A DNA stretch of 64,000 bases, taken from the NCBI RefSeq assembly GCF_000496835.1, contig NZ_KI543237.1, positions 185,521-249,520 on the forward strand, in the 5' to 3' direction. The notes beneath the pieces were generated by a model. That model saw only the letters and a program-made list of their open reading frames with translations. It made no database searches and had not been told where the DNA came from. Below, piece by piece: positions 50,330 through 58,756 of the stretch. This stretch comes from Thalassobacillus devorans MSP14. Its GTDB lineage: Bacteria > Bacillota > Bacilli > Bacillales > Halobacillaceae. Positions within the stretch are counted from its first letter, which is position 1, and every line of letters begins with the position of its first letter. Position numbers and translations under genes: made by a program.

Positions 50330-50354
50330 ATTATACCCATTCCACGGTGGGTAT
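50330..50354 (-). promoter_or_regulatory. CsoR-like operator over the -10 box of the SHOCT-copB operon
   Basis: Palindrome ATACCCA-N8-TGGGTAT (50333-50354, perfect 7-bp arms), whose inner edge overlaps a minus-strand TATAAT (50330-50335). Known CsoR operators in B. subtilis share the ATACCC...GGGTAT form. This would give copper-induced derepression; the csoR gene must lie elsewhere. Confidence 0.6.
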
Positions 50355-50377
50355 TATTCTAATCATAAATGTATATG

Positions 50378-50407
50378 AAAAAAGACAGTCCAATAAATCA
50401 ACTGTCT
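50378..50407 (-). terminator. Terminator after the 50.45-kb small protein gene
   Basis: 7-bp stem AGACAGT (50383-50389) with ACTGTCT (50401-50407), run of T on the minus strand. Confidence 0.7.
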
Positions 50408-50452
50408 GACATTTTAATGAAGAAAGAATGGGGATTATCCCATTCTTCTAAT

Positions 50453-50719
50453 TTAAAAATTATTCATCATTCCTCTGTCGGTATTACCTGGTCCGTTCGG
50501 GCTGTTTTGGCCATGGCAATCCTGGTACATGTCTTCCAATTGTGTATCATTGAAGTCCGGATGCATTTCTTTCATAAAAGGAAGCATTTCTTCAAAGCTT
50601 CCCTGCCAGAATCCTTGCCCTGATCCTTGTCCTGGTCCATCCCCATGAGCCAAAACGACATTACCAAGCCCCAGTACTAAAGTCATAGCTGTTATCCCTG
50701 CCAACAATTTCCGCTTCAC
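50453..50719 (-). CDS. Secreted small protein, unknown family
   Basis: An 88-residue exported protein: signal peptide (cut near VLA-HG), Gly/Gln-rich stretch (GDGPGQGSGQGFWQG), then MLPFMKEMHPDFND and a single CH motif (YQDCHGQ). The mixture of Met, His and one Cys suits copper binding. GTG at 50719 with GGAGGG six bases upstream is preferred over the ATG at 50725, which touches that site. It stands alone between the response regulator and the copB operon. Confidence 0.65.
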   Translation of the reverse strand: MKRKLLAGITAMTLVLGLGNVVLAHGDGPGQGSGQGFWQGSFEEMLPFMKEMHPDFNDTQLEDMYQDCHGQNSPNGPGNTDRGMMNNF

Positions 50720-50793
50720 AACCATCCCTCCTTTCTTACTTTCACTTTATCCTGTAATTATGGAGAAATCATTGAGAAGACGTGACAAATTTA

Positions 50794-51474
50794 TTAACTT
50801 TTCGAGGGTTGTATCCATTTATAGCCGACACCCCATACCGTTTGAAAATAGTCATCGATCGGAAATCCGGACTGTCTTATTTTTTCCCGCATATTACGGA
50901 CATGGGAATCGATGGTTCTTCCTTCTGTATCAGAGTCAAACCCCCAGATCAGTTCAATCAATTGATGACGGTCGTAAACTCGATTCGGATGCTTCATCAT
51001 ATATCCAATGACCGCAAATTCTTTCGGTGTCAATTTGATAGGCTTTCCCTGATATGTAAGTTGATGATTGTCTCCATCCCACTTAAGGCCATCAATTTCT
51101 ACACTGTTTTCTTTCCCGGTTCTCCTTAATAAGGCTTCCATTCTGGCAATCAGCTCATCCGCATCAAACGGCTTGGTTATATAGTCATCCGCTCCCAGCT
51201 TCAATCCTTTGACGATATCCTCCTTTTGCTCCCGAGCTGTCACCATGATGATAGGCACTTCAGAGATTTCCCTAATTGATTCGCAAACCTCCCAGCCACT
51301 CATTCCCGGCATCATGATATCCAAAAGGACGATGTCAAACGAAATTTTACTTACCTTTTCCACCGCTTCTTCTCCAGAGGAAGCCTGTTCACAATGAAAT
51401 CCTTCAGGTGCCAGATATAGCCGTAGCAGATCAAGCATCCGTTGTTCATCGTCTACTAATAAAGCTTTTGTCAT
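50794..51474 (-). CDS. OmpR-family response regulator
   Basis: A 226-residue regulator: receiver domain with acidic pair D8-D9, phosphoacceptor D52 (VLLDIMMPG) and the conserved threonine and lysine (VTAR, TKPF), then a winged-helix DNA-binding domain (about 128-222). The ATG overlaps the histidine kinase stop by one base. Possible targets carry 11-bp-period direct repeats at 47.83 and 53.68 kb. Confidence 0.93.
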   Translation of the reverse strand: MTKALLVDDEQRMLDLLRLYLAPEGFHCEQASSGEEAVEKVSKISFDIVLLDIMMPGMSGWEVCESIREISEVPIIMVTAREQKEDIVKGLKLGADDYITKPFDADELIARMEALLRRTGKENSVEIDGLKWDGDNHQLTYQGKPIKLTPKEFAVIGYMMKHPNRVYDRHQLIELIWGFDSDTEGRTIDSHVRNMREKIRQSGFPIDDYFQTVWGVGYKWIQPSKS

Positions 51475-52853
51475 TACTTTTCCCCTCCCGGCAGCTCCAT
51501 CCTAAAAGTCGTTCCTTGCCCAAGGCTGCTATTCACAGTTATTTTACCGTCATGCAGCCGGATGATTTCTTTAACAATCGCCAACCCCAACCCCGAGCCG
51601 CCACTTGCCCTGGACCGGGATTTGTCTACACGGTATAACCTGTCAAAGATAAATGGTAATTCCTCTTCCGGAATGCCGCTCCCTTCATCACTTACCTCCA
51701 CCACAGCTTTCCCCTGATACATTTCTGATAAAATACCTATTGTTGCTCCAGCTGGGGAATGTTTTAAGGCATTATCCAACAAGTTAAGCATAACTTGTTG
51801 GAAACGTTCCGGATCCACAAGTGCTATAACATGCATAGGGCAATTTAAGTCAAGCTTCACCTTTTTTTCTTCAAATACTGGATGCAGTCGTTTTACTACC
51901 TTCTCCAATGACTCACACAGCTTCACTCTTTCCGGAACGATGGAAAACTGGTTTTGATCCATTTTAGCCAAGGCAAAAAGGTTTTTGACCAATAAGGTCA
52001 ATTGTTCAGACTCTTCCTTTAAAATATCCAGGTAATGTCCCCGTTCTTCCAGGGATAAACTGCTTCGGCCTGCAATATCAGCGTATCCTTTTATATAAGT
52101 AAGCGGAGTCCGCAATTCATGAGCGATATTCGCTAAAAAGTCATTACGATCCCGTTTCAAATGCTCTAGTTCTCTGGCTAATGTCTGGATAGCGCTGGCA
52201 AGCTCCCCCAATTCATCTTTACGGCTGGTTGCTTCAAGTGAAATGTCAGTTTCGCCTGTGCTCATCCGTTCTGTTACTTGTTTCATATGAATCAAAGGCA
52301 AGGTTAGGAATCTTGTTAAAATAAATATTGTAATAATTGTCAACAAAACCGTAAGCAAGCCGATGATGACGAATTGTCTGGTTAGCTCATTCACCACGCT
52401 TTGAACAGCGTCAGAAGGAGAAAACATATAAACGTGACCTACTAATTCCCCCTCTATGACTATAGGAGACACTGTTGCAATATAAGGAGCAGTTCGCCAT
52501 CTATCTTCAATGACCTTGCCATCATGACTGATAGTGTTTTCATGCTCAATCAGCTGAATAATTTCATTTGTAGCTTCTGTAGATTTAGAAAGGACTTCTC
52601 CATTTTTCCCTGTAATGATGACATCAGTAGCAGCTTCTGTTTCCATCAGAGACACATGATTCAAGGTGATGTCATCGAAACTTTTTTCCAGCACGTCTCT
52701 ATGGCTGCTCCCTCGGGCAAGCAACCCTTCTAACACCTCATCCACCTGATTGGAAACGAGATTAGTATAAAGTACTGAAAAAAGCAGCACCTCTACAATC
52801 ATAATGAACACAAAAAATATCAATGCCACTTTCAATGAGAGTTTATTCAGCAT
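51474..52853 (-). CDS. Sensor histidine kinase
   Basis: A 459-residue membrane kinase: TM1 about 8-30, extracytoplasmic sensor domain about 31-158 without an obvious ligand motif, TM2 about 160-181, HAMP linker, dimerisation and phosphoacceptor box FLANIAHELRTP (H245), N box NLLDNALKHSP, and G boxes DEGSGIPEEEL and SGLGLAI. It is coupled to the response regulator and lies 23 bp after the CcdA-like gene, which suggests sensing of copper or extracytoplasmic thiol state. Confidence 0.93.
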   Translation of the reverse strand: MLNKLSLKVALIFFVFIMIVEVLLFSVLYTNLVSNQVDEVLEGLLARGSSHRDVLEKSFDDITLNHVSLMETEAATDVIITGKNGEVLSKSTEATNEIIQLIEHENTISHDGKVIEDRWRTAPYIATVSPIVIEGELVGHVYMFSPSDAVQSVVNELTRQFVIIGLLTVLLTIITIFILTRFLTLPLIHMKQVTERMSTGETDISLEATSRKDELGELASAIQTLARELEHLKRDRNDFLANIAHELRTPLTYIKGYADIAGRSSLSLEERGHYLDILKEESEQLTLLVKNLFALAKMDQNQFSIVPERVKLCESLEKVVKRLHPVFEEKKVKLDLNCPMHVIALVDPERFQQVMLNLLDNALKHSPAGATIGILSEMYQGKAVVEVSDEGSGIPEEELPFIFDRLYRVDKSRSRASGGSGLGLAIVKEIIRLHDGKITVNSSLGQGTTFRMELPGGEK

Positions 52854-52876
52854 AATAACAGCCTCTATTCTTTATT

Positions 52877-53608
52877 CTACCAATACGTCCATGTATCTAA
52901 AATTCCAACGATGATTAATAATATACCAGCAATCCGCTGTACTATAGTACCGACACGGCGGCCTTTTCTTAATAGGTTACCACTTAACCCAAAATAAGCA
53001 ATCAAACCGATGAAGATCAACAGGGGAATGGAAGTGCCTACACCGAAAACCAGGGGCATAATGCTGCCATAAGGTGTCGCTACTACAATTGGCATCAATG
53101 TAAAGAAAAACAACACGAACATGGTCGGACAAAAAGCCAGTGTAAATCCAACCCCCAGGAAAAAGCTGCCCCATGGTGAATGCCGACTCGTTAGGCTTTC
53201 CGGTAATTTAAGTAAGGTCACCGTCTTATTGAATTTAATCAGACCTGATAAGTAGATGCCGATCATTACTAATAAAGGCCCTATCGCTTTTCTCATCCAG
53301 GGAAACATGGCTTGTAAGTTCTGGAAGATGTCCCTGCCGAGCCACCAGAAGATAAATCCAAGTCCTGAGAAAACGATGATTTTCCCAATCATGAACATTC
53401 CAACAGAACCCCATGGTACTTTTTCACGTAGTGATCGATTACCATATATGGTGATGGCGCCAATATTGCCTGTCAATTGACATGGAGCAGCTGCACCTAC
53501 AAGTCCAAGCACCAGCGTATATAATAACGGCCACTCCTGTACACTGTATGAAAACCGGATAACCGGTTCCATTACCACCCTGCTGACCCAGTTCAAAATC
53601 TCATACAT
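52877..53608 (-). CDS. CcdA/DsbD-family membrane protein
   Basis: Six-helix membrane protein of 243 residues. Two helices carry the conserved cysteine motifs of thiol transporters, APCQLTGN near 40 and FCPTMF near 159, as in CcdA or DsbD gamma. Such proteins move reducing equivalents to the outside; some relatives are linked to copper homeostasis. The start at 53608 (GGGGTGG eight bases upstream) is preferred over the GTG at 53620, which overlaps that site. It heads the operon with the two-component system. Confidence 0.82.
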   Translation of the reverse strand: MYEILNWVSRVVMEPVIRFSYSVQEWPLLYTLVLGLVGAAAPCQLTGNIGAITIYGNRSLREKVPWGSVGMFMIGKIIVFSGLGFIFWWLGRDIFQNLQAMFPWMRKAIGPLLVMIGIYLSGLIKFNKTVTLLKLPESLTSRHSPWGSFFLGVGFTLAFCPTMFVLFFFTLMPIVVATPYGSIMPLVFGVGTSIPLLIFIGLIAYFGLSGNLLRKGRRVGTIVQRIAGILLIIVGILDTWTYW

Positions 53609-53677
53609 TAACGGTACCACCCCTTTTTATGACAGTTTCATATTAGTAGTTAATTTTGCAGAAACCATGCATTTTCC

Positions 53678-53696
53678 TATAAAGGTTTTATAAAGG
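53678..53696 (-). promoter_or_regulatory. Direct repeats upstream of the ccdA-kinase-regulator operon
   Basis: CCTTTATAAAACCTTTATA on the minus strand: two exact 8-bp copies with an 11-bp period, about 70 bp before the ccdA-like start. The spacing suits an OmpR-family regulator acting on its own operon, but the repeat unit differs from that at 47.83 kb. Confidence 0.4.
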
Positions 53697-53810
53697 TAGT
53701 AGCAAAAAAAGATGCCCCATAAATAGTACGGACATCATAGAAATAACCATATATTCTTTAAAAATCAGGCGGTGTATTGTTGATTTCTTACAAGAAACTT
53801 ATTCAATAAA

Positions 53811-54285
53811 ATGGCCGGATTATGGAAGACTTGATTTCGAGATGTTTGGTCGAGTTTAGGGGCGTTGGGGAAGGATTCGCTTTCCGCGGGGAAGCCGGCA
53901 AGCCTCCTCGAGCTAAAGCTCTGCGGGGTCTTGCCAGTCTATCCTTTCCCGCAGGAGTCTCAACCTTCCCCTACGCCCCTTGCCACATGAGATTATCGAA
54001 ATCTCTTTTGAATTTCCTTACCTGAATTTGAGAAAAACCCTGTCTCTATGCCGAATTGGTCATATTTTCTGCTTCAAAAGCACACCATTCTTGATAGGTG
54101 TTTCGAGATTCTTACAATCATATGGCGGCCAGGAAAACGGTGAGACTCCTGTGGGATGAACATGAGCGGTGAGATCCCGCAAGGCGAAGCCTGAGGAAGC
54201 TCACCACATGCCCACGGAAAGCGATCCGTTTTCCCAGCCGCCATAATCGCTACCTATAATCTCGAAACTGAGTCTTCAGGAAAAG
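53811..54285 (+). repeat. Dispersed palindromic element, copy D (MITE-like)
   Basis: Near-identical to 4067-4541 in the same orientation: four substitutions, no indels. Inner terminal inverted repeats at 53825-53843 and 54259-54277. The flanks differ from copy A outside these limits, although a weaker family-like edge (TTGATTTCTTACAAGAAACTTATTC region) continues to about 53778. It occupies most of the 780 bp between the ccdA-like gene and minJ, where no gene is seen. Confidence 0.88.
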
Positions 54286-54386
54286 GGAGCTTATATGTCA
54301 TGAACACGGAGAATTAAAAGTTCTGTTAATTAAAATTAACTCCATTCTTATACGCTCTGGTTGCTGAAGACATTTTTCTATTGATT

Positions 54387-55571
54387 TTAATGGGATGCCG
54401 CTTTTCTTCTTACATTTTCTTTCACAAATAACAAGCCTAACTCATGTGGGTCGTTCTCATACATGGCACGTTGGGAGAAACGGATTTCTCCTCTGCTATC
54501 TCGGACTTCGATTTTACACAGTGCCCGATTCACCTGTAAAGCGTAATAGAACTCATCTTCATTTGTCACTTTTCTTTGGTTAACACGCTCAATCTGATCT
54601 CCTACTTCTACCCCCATCTGAGCAGCCGGGCTGTTTTTAATCACCCCAAGTACCTTCAAACCATCATCATTGGCAGAAAAGTAAGTACGCCTATTATCAC
54701 GGATTCGATGGAGCATGCTGACGAGCATTTTACCGATGACCGCAACTCCAATTGCAACGAAAGCCAGCCACTCCCACCAATAACTTGCAATAATAAGGGC
54801 CGACACCATTAAGGCAACCATAAACAAACCCGTCCCTGCCTTTTTCGCAGCTGCCACAGGATGCTGCCCTTTAGTTCTAAGTTCAAAGCCAGCCATCAAA
54901 GGAACCACCATTAACCCGTAACCACTTCCAGCTATGTCAAGTAGCGGCCACCATGGTAGAAACGATGAGATAGCCCCGCCAGGAATTAGTACAAAAAAAG
55001 GAATTAAGCCAAGTTTTTTTAAGCGATGTTGTCCGATCCACTTCCCTCGTGCCCCAGCTATTAATTCAGGGAAGGTCTCTTTTTGACTTAACCTTAACAT
55101 CCATAAAGATTCTACTAATAATATTACTGCCATCAGCACACCAACCGCAGTCAATGATACACTGTCAATCATATTCTCCCATCTATCAGGCAAAATAGGG
55201 AGTGAAAATTCTTGTAGCGAAAAAATGAGACCATAACTGATAGCAAATGTATAAGCTGCTGACAAAAAATCAAGGCGCATTGTCAAGCTTACTATCAAAA
55301 TCACCGTGCTGATCAGTAAAATAACCGGAAAAGGTATGACGATTCCAGCTCCAATCATAACGACAGATAAGAGTCCACCAGCAGAAAAACCAACCTTCCA
55401 GGTACCCTTCATCTCGGCAAATATATCAAAGACGCGGATACCGAACATACTTCTCTCAATGGTAATTCTCTTAATAGAAATGATAATACCGAATATAAAA
55501 AACCAGTAAAAAAGCGGTAGCGTTAATAATCTTTTTCCAACATTCGCTAACTCTTGCAGCCAGACTTCCAC
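54387..55571 (-). CDS. minJ: Division topology protein MinJ
   Basis: Polytopic membrane protein linking DivIVA to MinD at poles and septa in Bacillus. 394 residues against about 397 in B. subtilis. Around seven transmembrane helices (20-290) precede a C-terminal PDZ domain (about 305-375: GVIKNSPAAQMGVEVGDQI). GTG start at 55571 with GGAGGT seven bases upstream. It lies beside ctpB as minJ (yvjD) and yvjB do in B. subtilis. Confidence 0.9.
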   Translation of the reverse strand: MEVWLQELANVGKRLLTLPLFYWFFIFGIIISIKRITIERSMFGIRVFDIFAEMKGTWKVGFSAGGLLSVVMIGAGIVIPFPVILLISTVILIVSLTMRLDFLSAAYTFAISYGLIFSLQEFSLPILPDRWENMIDSVSLTAVGVLMAVILLVESLWMLRLSQKETFPELIAGARGKWIGQHRLKKLGLIPFFVLIPGGAISSFLPWWPLLDIAGSGYGLMVVPLMAGFELRTKGQHPVAAAKKAGTGLFMVALMVSALIIASYWWEWLAFVAIGVAVIGKMLVSMLHRIRDNRRTYFSANDDGLKVLGVIKNSPAAQMGVEVGDQIERVNQRKVTNEDEFYYALQVNRALCKIEVRDSRGEIRFSQRAMYENDPHELGLLFVKENVRRKAASH

Positions 55572-55596
55572 TATTCATACCTCCTTATGTAAGCAG

Positions 55597-55626
55597 AAAA
55601 ATATCCGCAGTCAGTGACTACGGATA
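55597..55626 (-). terminator. Terminator after ctpB
   Basis: 11-bp stem with one mismatch, TATCCGCAGTC (55602-55612) and GACTACGGATA (55616-55626), five T on the minus strand. Confidence 0.8.
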
Positions 55627-55656
55627 TAATTCGCTATACATTTGTTAAATCCTGCT

Positions 55657-57183
55657 TTACTGCTGGAATAAAACCTCCAGGGCCTTTTCCATTTGTTTAT
55701 CGTTCTTCTCGTCGCGGATCAGTTCCACTATTTTAGATTCAATAGAACCACCCGTTTTCTGATCGATCACGCCAGTCACTTCAAGACCTTCCTCTTTCTG
55801 GAATTTCTCGACGGCCTCTTCTGTACTCTTATCAAAATATCCATCCGTACGTGCTAATTCATAACCGAGACCTTTCAGCATCAACTGGATATTTTTTATT
55901 TTTTCACTATTTTGATCGAATTTCAGCGGCTTCTCTATTTCCACTGGATTCGTATAAAAATATGCAGGCTGCTTTACTTTAATGGTTGGTTTGACGCCTT
56001 TATCATGGATCCAGTTCCCTTCAGGAGTCAACCATTTATACAAGGTTATTTTTATCGTACTGCCATCCCCCATTGGAATTGCCTGTTGGACCGTACCTTT
56101 ACCAAAAGTAGTTTCACCGACCAGTTCATAACCGCCAGCTTCTTTCATGGCAGCCGCCAATATTTCGGATGCTGATGCGCTGCCTTCATCCATAAGTACC
56201 GTTACGGGATAATCCTTCTTTTTTTCTGTATTGGAGTAATAACGTTCTTTTTTCCCATTTTTATCTTCGACTTGTACATATGGTACATCATCTGGGATAA
56301 AATTCTTTAAGATTTCCTGCACATCCGTAAATAAACCGCCAGGATTTCCTCGTACATCTATGATTAAACCTTCCATGCCTTTACTTTCTAATTCATCCAA
56401 GGCTTTTTTGAACTCATCAGAGGTCTTTTCTGAAAAAGAGGTAATTTCAATTACTCCCGCTTTTTGGCCGTCTACTTCTTTTATTTCAGAATGCACGGTT
56501 TCCAGAGGGATATCGTCGCGGACAATTTTTATGGTAAGCGGGTCGGAAACACCTGGCCGGTCAATTTTCAAACTTACTTCTGTGCCTTTTTCCCCTCTGA
56601 TTTTCAAAACAGTTTCGTATAGATCAAGACCTTCTACACTTTCTCCATCTACTGCAAGAATCTGATCATTCGGTTTCAAGCCTGCTTCTTCAGCAGGTGA
56701 ACCTTTGATAGGAGCTACAATCGTCACCTTATCATCGACCATGCTGACTTCCGCACCAATTCCTTCAAATGAAGATTCTATGGATTGATCGAACTGCTTC
56801 ATTGTTTCTTTATCCATATATACACTATATGGATCGTCCAGGGTTTCGAGCATCCCCTGTATCGCACCTTCAATCAGCTGCTTTTTTTCTACATCCTGCA
56901 CATAATTTTCCTGGATGATATTATAGGCCTGCTCCACTTTCTTCATGTCTGCTGAACCGTTGCCATTCTTCCCATTAGAAGCTGCGAACTTCTCTAATAT
57001 ACTTTGGCGCTCACTTTCACTCAAGTCAGCAAAGCTTTCTGCTTTTTGATCGGTTTGTCCACTGTTATCCGCAGGCTCGCCTGGTTCTGATTGAGCAAGC
57101 TTAATGCCAAAAAACGAACCGGCAGCTCCAAGCAGCAACGCGGCCACCAGCAGAATGACGACATGACTTTTTTTCAAATTCAT
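55657..57183 (-). CDS. ctpB: C-terminal processing peptidase CtpB (S41)
   Basis: Secreted serine peptidase; B. subtilis CtpB cleaves SpoIVFA/BofA to trigger pro-sigma-K processing. About 508 residues: N-terminal anchor (8-30), PDZ domain (about 135-215), S41 catalytic domain with S337 (GSASASEI), K362 and Q366 (FGKGTVQ), and a C-terminal peptidoglycan-binding domain (IKNIQLMLKGLGYE). The ATG at 57183 or 57186 fits GAGGG; a GTG at 57192 is too close. Located between minJ and the M23 gene. Confidence 0.92.
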   Translation of the reverse strand: MNLKKSHVVILLVAALLLGAAGSFFGIKLAQSEPGEPADNSGQTDQKAESFADLSESERQSILEKFAASNGKNGNGSADMKKVEQAYNIIQENYVQDVEKKQLIEGAIQGMLETLDDPYSVYMDKETMKQFDQSIESSFEGIGAEVSMVDDKVTIVAPIKGSPAEEAGLKPNDQILAVDGESVEGLDLYETVLKIRGEKGTEVSLKIDRPGVSDPLTIKIVRDDIPLETVHSEIKEVDGQKAGVIEITSFSEKTSDEFKKALDELESKGMEGLIIDVRGNPGGLFTDVQEILKNFIPDDVPYVQVEDKNGKKERYYSNTEKKKDYPVTVLMDEGSASASEILAAAMKEAGGYELVGETTFGKGTVQQAIPMGDGSTIKITLYKWLTPEGNWIHDKGVKPTIKVKQPAYFYTNPVEIEKPLKFDQNSEKIKNIQLMLKGLGYELARTDGYFDKSTEEAVEKFQKEEGLEVTGVIDQKTGGSIESKIVELIRDEKNDKQMEKALEVLFQQ

Positions 57184-57234
57184 CATTTTCACCCTCTATC
57201 ATTAGAAATTCCATGGGGTAGCTCGTAATTGCAG

Positions 57235-57270
57235 AAAAAGGCATCACACCGAATTGTGCGATGCCTTTTT
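57235..57270 (-). terminator. Terminator after the M23 hydrolase gene
   Basis: 10-bp stem with one G-T type mismatch, GGCATCACAC (57240-57249) and GTGCGATGCC (57256-57265), flanked by A and T runs on both sides. Confidence 0.85.
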
Positions 57271-57316
57271 CTATTATAGTTTATGAACTGCATGTCCTGG
57301 TAATACCATGATTTAT

Positions 57317-58681
57317 TTAATTAAGGTATGGCATTGGATTGATGCCGCCTTTATGGCTCCATGAACCATTGTGTACTTCAAAGTGTAAATGGCTGCCGAA
57401 AGATTGTCCGGTATTACCCATAGCTCCAATATTCTGCCCGTTACCTACGGACTGACCAAGGGAAACAGCACGGCTGGACATATGCGCATATACGGTAGTC
57501 TTATTATACTGCGGATGGTAGATATATACAACATTACCATAACTGCTGGAATAGGAAGAACGCGTAACTGTTCCAGCTGCAGCTGCACTGATTGGAGTGC
57601 CGGTACCATTGGCAATATCAATTCCTAAATGGTTGCCTAAACTGCGCGTGCCATAACCGGAGCTTAAACGCCCGGATGCAGGCCAGCTGAAGATTCCGCT
57701 GCCACCTGAGCTGCTGCTTGCACTGGCTGAAGTCTGTTGTGGCTGGCTCTCTTCCTGCTGTGCTTGCAACGCCTCTAAACGCTCACGCTCTTTACGTGCG
57801 GCTTCTTCTTTTTTACGTTGTTTTTTCAGTCGTGCCTGACGCTCTAATTCTTTTTGACGGGCAATTTCCTGTTCAATTTGGCTTTTCTTTTGACCTGCCT
57901 GCTGCATTGCTTTTTCGATTGCAGCAGCCTGGTCTCTTAATACTTTCTCTTCTTCTTCCAGTGACATTTTATGTTCATGCAGGGATTCATGCTGCTTTTC
58001 CAGTTTCTTTAATAGCTCTTTCTTTTCTTTTTTCTGGCTATCAAGTTGCGCTTTCAAATCTTCCAGCTGTTTTTTCTGTGCTTTCAGCTGCTTCATCTTT
58101 TCTTCTACTTGTTTTTTCTTCTCTTCCAGTTCTTTCTTTTCTGCAATATGGGTATCCATGATGTTTTTATCCTGGTCCATGATTGTAGTTACCGCACTGG
58201 CCCTGTCCAGAAAATCACCAAAGTCCTGTGCTCCTAAAAGAACCTCTAAGTAGCTTACATTTCCTCCGTTGCTTTGAAGGGATTTCAAGCGATCCGTCAA
58301 TACTTCTTCACGCTTGGCAATACGTTTCTTCAATGCTTTGATCTCTTCTTTTAATTTAGCGATTTCTTCTTCCGTTTTTTTGATTTCAGCTTGTTTGGCG
58401 TTCAGCTTTTCCTGTGTATCTGATAGTTTCCGATCCAAAGCAGCAATCTGTTCCTCTGTGTCTGCCTGCTCTGCAAGGTTCTTCTCTATCTTGTCTTCTG
58501 TTTTACTTTTTTCATCTCTGACAGAAGCTTTATCGGAATTTATATTTCCCTTTTCTTGTTCTAATTGGTTCAGTTCTTTCTTAATTTCTTCCAGTTCACT
58601 GTTGGCGAATACTTCACCTGTTGAGAAAAGAGTGGTTGCTGTCACCATTACTGTAGTTAAGACAGTGAAAAACTTCTTCAT
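57317..58681 (-). CDS. Coiled-coil M23 peptidase (EnvC/PcsB-like), FtsEX partner
   Basis: Secreted protein of 454 residues: signal peptide (cut near VFA-NS), a very long coiled coil (about 30-300), an Ala/Ser/Gln linker, and a C-terminal LytM/M23 domain. The zinc motifs HLGID and HLHFEVH are intact, so it may be an active endopeptidase, unlike degenerate E. coli EnvC. The architecture matches hydrolases controlled by FtsEX through the coiled coil (EnvC, PcsB, CwlO). The start at 58681 has GGAGG nine bases upstream. Encoded directly after ftsX. Confidence 0.9.
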   Translation of the reverse strand: MKKFFTVLTTVMVTATTLFSTGEVFANSELEEIKKELNQLEQEKGNINSDKASVRDEKSKTEDKIEKNLAEQADTEEQIAALDRKLSDTQEKLNAKQAEIKKTEEEIAKLKEEIKALKKRIAKREEVLTDRLKSLQSNGGNVSYLEVLLGAQDFGDFLDRASAVTTIMDQDKNIMDTHIAEKKELEEKKKQVEEKMKQLKAQKKQLEDLKAQLDSQKKEKKELLKKLEKQHESLHEHKMSLEEEEKVLRDQAAAIEKAMQQAGQKKSQIEQEIARQKELERQARLKKQRKKEEAARKERERLEALQAQQEESQPQQTSASASSSSGGSGIFSWPASGRLSSGYGTRSLGNHLGIDIANGTGTPISAAAAGTVTRSSYSSSYGNVVYIYHPQYNKTTVYAHMSSRAVSLGQSVGNGQNIGAMGNTGQSFGSHLHFEVHNGSWSHKGGINPMPYLN

Positions 58682-58756
58682 CTCCTGGTTCCTCCCCAAA
58701 TTTTAACTATTCAAATCATGTTTTTCTATCTAATACACCGGATAATATAATTATCG

